Source: an uncultured Lachnospiraceae bacterium (GTDB taxonomy: Bacteria; Bacillota; Clostridia; Lachnospirales; Lachnospiraceae). From it: DNA of 9,894 bases. This document shows positions 8,397 through 9,894 of this stretch, one piece after another. Made by a program: the position numbers and the translations under genes. Position 1 is the first letter of the stretch; each line of letters opens with the position of its first letter. The stretch spans positions 1 to 9,894 of the forward strand of contig CACYEU010000220.1 in assembly GCA_902773445.1 (NCBI GenBank). The letters are read 5' to 3'. The notes below the pieces were generated by a model. That model made no database searches. It saw only the letters and a list, made by a program, of their open reading frames with translations, and was not told where the DNA came from.

Positions 8397-8963
8397 TCAC
8401 CGATAAGCTATGTGATTCTTTCGGAAGTATTGGGGGCTGCCGCGATCTGCGGCGCCCCCTGATAAAAAATCTTCTGCGATCTGCGCAAAGACAGCAGTGC
8501 CTTCCAAAAGGACATCTTCGTCAATGTCAAAACGGCTGGTGTGATGATCGATATCCGTACCTTTTTCCGGATTTGAAGAGCTGAGGAAGAGAAACGCTCC
8601 GGTAGTCTCTTCGAGATAGCGTGAAAAATCATCCCCGCCCTTGATGGGGTTTTCCATCTGTGTGAGCACCTTCTCCCGGCCAACAACTTTAGCGGCGGAG
8701 TCTGCTGCAAATGCGGCCATACCGGCACCGTTGATAAGCGGCTGAGTGCCCGGCTTTAATTAAAAGGCGATATCGCCGCCAAATGCTTGCGCGCATTCCC
8801 TCGAGACTTCCTCGGTCCTGCGGGCAAGTTTTTTTCGGATCTCCCCGTCAAGTGCACGGATCGTGCCCTTGATCTGAACGGTGTCCGGAATGACATTTTC
8901 GTAATTTCCGCCGTGGATCGTTCCGACAGAAATGACCGCCTCTTGCCTGCTGAAGAACGGCTG
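8397..8963 (-). pseudogene. M20 family amidohydrolase, C-terminal fragment with internal stop
   Basis: Read on the minus strand, this frame gives SRQEAVISVGTIHGGN (from about 8951), then IPDTVQIKGTIRALD, KPGTQPLIN, NPIKGGDDFSRYLEE and DHHTSRFDIDED. These are ordered signatures of M20D (hippurate/N-acyl-amino-acid) amidohydrolases: part of the dimerisation domain and the C-terminal catalytic part, including a likely metal-ligand His in HHTSRF. The N-terminal half with RADMDALP and CGHD is absent. A TAA at 8762-8760 interrupts the frame where an ELKPGT-like sequence would be expected. The end runs on past the usual family C-terminus into a hairpin and stops at 8397. It is a dead remnant, probably of a gene like the one starting at 9595. 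Confidence 0.82.
8432..8459. other. GC-rich hairpin between convergent genes
   Basis: The left arm GGGGGC-T-GCCGC (8432-8443) pairs with GCGGC-GCCCCC (8449-8459) around the loop GATCT. This gives 11 G-C pairs with one bulged T. It lies 51 bases after the stop of the giant gene and inside the read-through tail of the minus-strand M20 fragment. Neither strand has a T tract after the stem, so a standard intrinsic terminator is not supported, though a transcript-end or stability role is possible. Confidence 0.55.
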
Positions 8964-9423
8964 TCAGACCGATAGCCAGATTCAGTGTGGACGTAGGCTG
9001 ATAACTGGGTCCCATGATGATCGCGCCGGACAGACCTTCGCCGAACTTTTCGATAAACTGACGTGCCAGGAAGGAGCCCATGCTGTGTCCGAGCAGAAAA
9101 TACGGAGCATCAGGATACTTTTTCTGGGTGTCTTCCCGCAACTGCTGCATATCGCCGAGGACGCAGAAGTTTCCGTCGTGCTTGGCGAAATAACCGAGCT
9201 GAGATTCGTCTGTCACAGACTTTCCGTGTCCGAGAATGTCATTGCCGACCACATAGAATCCCTTTGATGCCATAAACTTCGCAAAGCGGTCATAGCGGTC
9301 AATGAACTCGACCATACCGTGCGCGATCTGCAGAATTCCGCGCACTTCCGTTTCCGGGATCCATTCGATTGTATGCAGTTGTGTCAGCCCGTCTTTAGAG
9401 GGAAAATAGAATTCTATTTTCAT
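8848..9423 (-). pseudogene. Truncated alpha/beta hydrolase (S33/Hydrolase_4 type) joined to M20 debris
   Basis: The ATG at 9423 has a good ribosome binding site. Residues 1-158 match the N-terminal half of lysophospholipase/monoacylglycerol lipase-like hydrolases: AHGMVEF (oxyanion region, 34-40), NDILGHGKS (61-69) and the nucleophile elbow GHSMGS with Ser114. Similarity ends near 8950-8960, and the last ~33 residues are out-of-frame M20 sequence ending at a TGA (8850-8848). The family is usually about 260-310 residues with a catalytic Asp and His in the missing half, so this product should be inactive. The intact start and ribosome site suggest a recent break. A live short gene is unlikely. 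Confidence 0.82.
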
Positions 9424-9430
9424 TAAGGCT

Positions 9431-9436
9431 CTCCTT
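9431..9436 (-). promoter_or_regulatory. Ribosome binding site of the hydrolase remnant
   Basis: AAGGAG on the minus strand lies 7 bases before the ATG at 9423. It supports that start codon and shows that the strain uses standard Shine-Dalgarno initiation, in contrast to the gene starting at 9595. Confidence 0.75.
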
Positions 9437-9460
9437 AGTTTTGTCCTTTAGTTTTATCCT
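9435..9460. repeat. Tandem 13-base repeat upstream of the hydrolase remnant
   Basis: TTAGTTTTGTCCT (9435-9447) is followed directly by TTAGTTTTATCCT (9448-9460), with 12 of 13 bases identical. On the minus strand each copy starts with AGGA and ends in AAAACTAA, and the nearer copy overlaps the AAGGAG ribosome site. It could be an operator, a duplicated leader element or chance. Confidence 0.7.
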
Positions 9461-9471
9461 GTGGGATTTGT

Positions 9472-9512
9472 TTGACACATACGTGGTATTGTATTCTCGC
9501 ACGTTTTGTCAA
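9472..9512. promoter_or_regulatory. Interrupted palindrome with TTGACA in each arm, candidate operator
   Basis: The left arm TTGACA-CAT-ACGTG (9472-9485) is mirrored by CACGT-TT-TGTCAA (9500-9512) across a 14-base centre. The arms match except for a 2/3-base internal spacer. It lies between divergent genes. Each TTGACA also reads as a -35 box pointing inward, with -10-like TATTCT (9492-9497, +) and TACAAT (9493-9488, -), but at spacings of 14 and 13 bases, too short for a normal sigma-A promoter. A regulator site is a reasonable reading, though unproven. Confidence 0.45.
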
Positions 9513-9579
9513 TGAATCAGACAACCGAATAATCAGATATGATCTCAGGGCTGAAATCTCTCTGTACTGCTGCGAAAAA

Positions 9580-9588
9580 TGCTATAAT
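9580..9588 (+). promoter_or_regulatory. Extended -10 promoter for the M20 gene
   Basis: TGCTATAAT is a perfect extended -10 (TGnTATAAT). No good -35 lies 16-18 bases upstream, which extended -10 promoters can tolerate. Transcription would be expected to begin about 7 bases downstream, at or next to the A of the ATG at 9595. Confidence 0.55.
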
Positions 9589-9594
9589 AATGCT

Positions 9595-9894
9595 ATGAAA
9601 TATATCAGTCAGGACAATCTGAACAAAATCATAGAATTGAGACATGTTCTTCACAGGAATCCGGAACTGTCGTTGCAGGAATCCGGAACGATCAGGATAT
9701 TAAAGGACTTTCTGCAGGAACACACGACTCTTGAGATCGTTGACAGAGACGGCTGGTTTTATGCGGTAAAGCACGCTTGTGCTGACCCGATGCCATCACC
9801 GATCGCTTTCCGGGCAGATATGGATGCCCTGCCGATGGATGAAAATCTTTCCCTGTCTTACAGCTCTGTCCATAATGGTGTTTCGCATAAATGC
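9595..9894 (+). CDS. M20 family amidohydrolase, 5' part, cut by the right edge
   Basis: One hundred codons run from the ATG at 9595 to the last base. Visible M20D signatures are LRHVLHRNPELSLQE (15-29), FRADMDALPMDE (72-83) and GVSHKC (95-100), the last being the start of the expected CGHDxH metal-binding motif. Family members (hippurate hydrolase, N-acyl-L-amino acid or aminobenzoyl-glutamate amidohydrolases) are about 390 residues, use two metal ions and release an amino acid or aromatic acid from an N-acyl conjugate in the cytoplasm. Substrate cannot be told from this part. No Shine-Dalgarno sequence precedes the ATG. An in-frame TTG at 9472 would add 41 residues not typical of the family. 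The gene is divergent from the hydrolase/M20 remnant. Confidence 0.88.
   Translation, partial: MKYISQDNLNKIIELRHVLHRNPELSLQESGTIRILKDFLQEHTTLEIVDRDGWFYAVKHACADPMPSPIAFRADMDALPMDENLSLSYSSVHNGVSHKC

Noticed and set aside
8432..8468. Classic Rho-independent terminator
   Set aside because: The stem is good but is followed by TGATAAAAAATC on the plus strand and AATACTTCC on the minus strand, with no U tract.
8397..8720. A separate 107-residue gene starting at the ATG at 8720
   Set aside because: It is the part of the M20 frame after the internal TAA; the ATG is an internal Met of the family sequence and has no evident ribosome binding site.
8932..9267. A 111-codon plus-strand frame across the hydrolase remnant
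   Set aside because: The minus strand carries clear hydrolase motifs (GHSMGS, GHGKS) over the same bases; the plus-strand product has none.
9472..9497. Ordinary sigma-A promoter with TTGACA and TATTCT
   Set aside because: The spacer is only 14 bases, and no acceptable -10 lies 16-18 bases downstream of this TTGACA.
9472..9594. TTG at 9472 as an upstream start of the M20 gene
   Set aside because: It would add 41 residues unlike the family N-terminus and has no ribosome binding site; the ATG at 9595 gives the usual lead-in to the LHxxPE motif.

Overview
The window reads as bacterial DNA of roughly balanced GC. It most likely comes from an anaerobic Bacillota (Clostridia-type) genome. That assignment is an inference from the domain style of the giant surface protein (FG-GAP-like loops, InlB-like repeats, CxxCG repeats, FIVAR-like helices, YRLYNP repeats) and from an AAGGAG ribosome binding site. 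There is no rRNA or other marker to name the organism more closely.

Positions 2-8380 (+) are one uninterrupted reading frame that enters from the left edge. It encodes at least 2,792 residues of a modular extracellular protein. In order it shows: Asp-rich FG-GAP/VCBS-like calcium loops; a long aromatic- and glycine-rich segment I cannot assign; a fibronectin III-like domain; an Ig-like domain; a Big_3_5-like Ig domain; unassigned beta-rich sequence; about five divergent InlB-B-like repeats; a GLUG-like beta-helix; an Asn-ladder beta-solenoid; degenerate CxxCG repeats; a FIVAR-like helical spacer; and three C-terminal YRLYNP (DUF5648-like) repeats. There is no LPXTG motif or C-terminal membrane segment. 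The signal peptide and N-terminus lie outside the window.

Positions 8397-9423 (-) hold gene debris converging on the giant gene. The first ~158 codons of an S33/Hydrolase_4-type alpha/beta hydrolase are joined, out of frame, to the C-terminal half of an M20 amidohydrolase that also carries an internal stop. A strong GC hairpin (8432-8459) lies at the convergent end.

Positions 9424-9594 form a 171-base divergent intergenic region. It holds a ribosome binding site, a 13-base tandem repeat, a long interrupted palindrome with TTGACA in each arm, and an extended -10 box. At 9595 (+) an apparently intact M20 amidohydrolase begins and runs off the right edge at the Cys of its expected CGHD metal motif. 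Its start codon sits where the transcript would be expected to begin, so it may be translated from a leaderless mRNA.

No tRNA, rRNA, CRISPR array, transposase or complete mobile element was seen. The giant protein and the hydrolase/amidohydrolase genes show no functional link beyond proximity.
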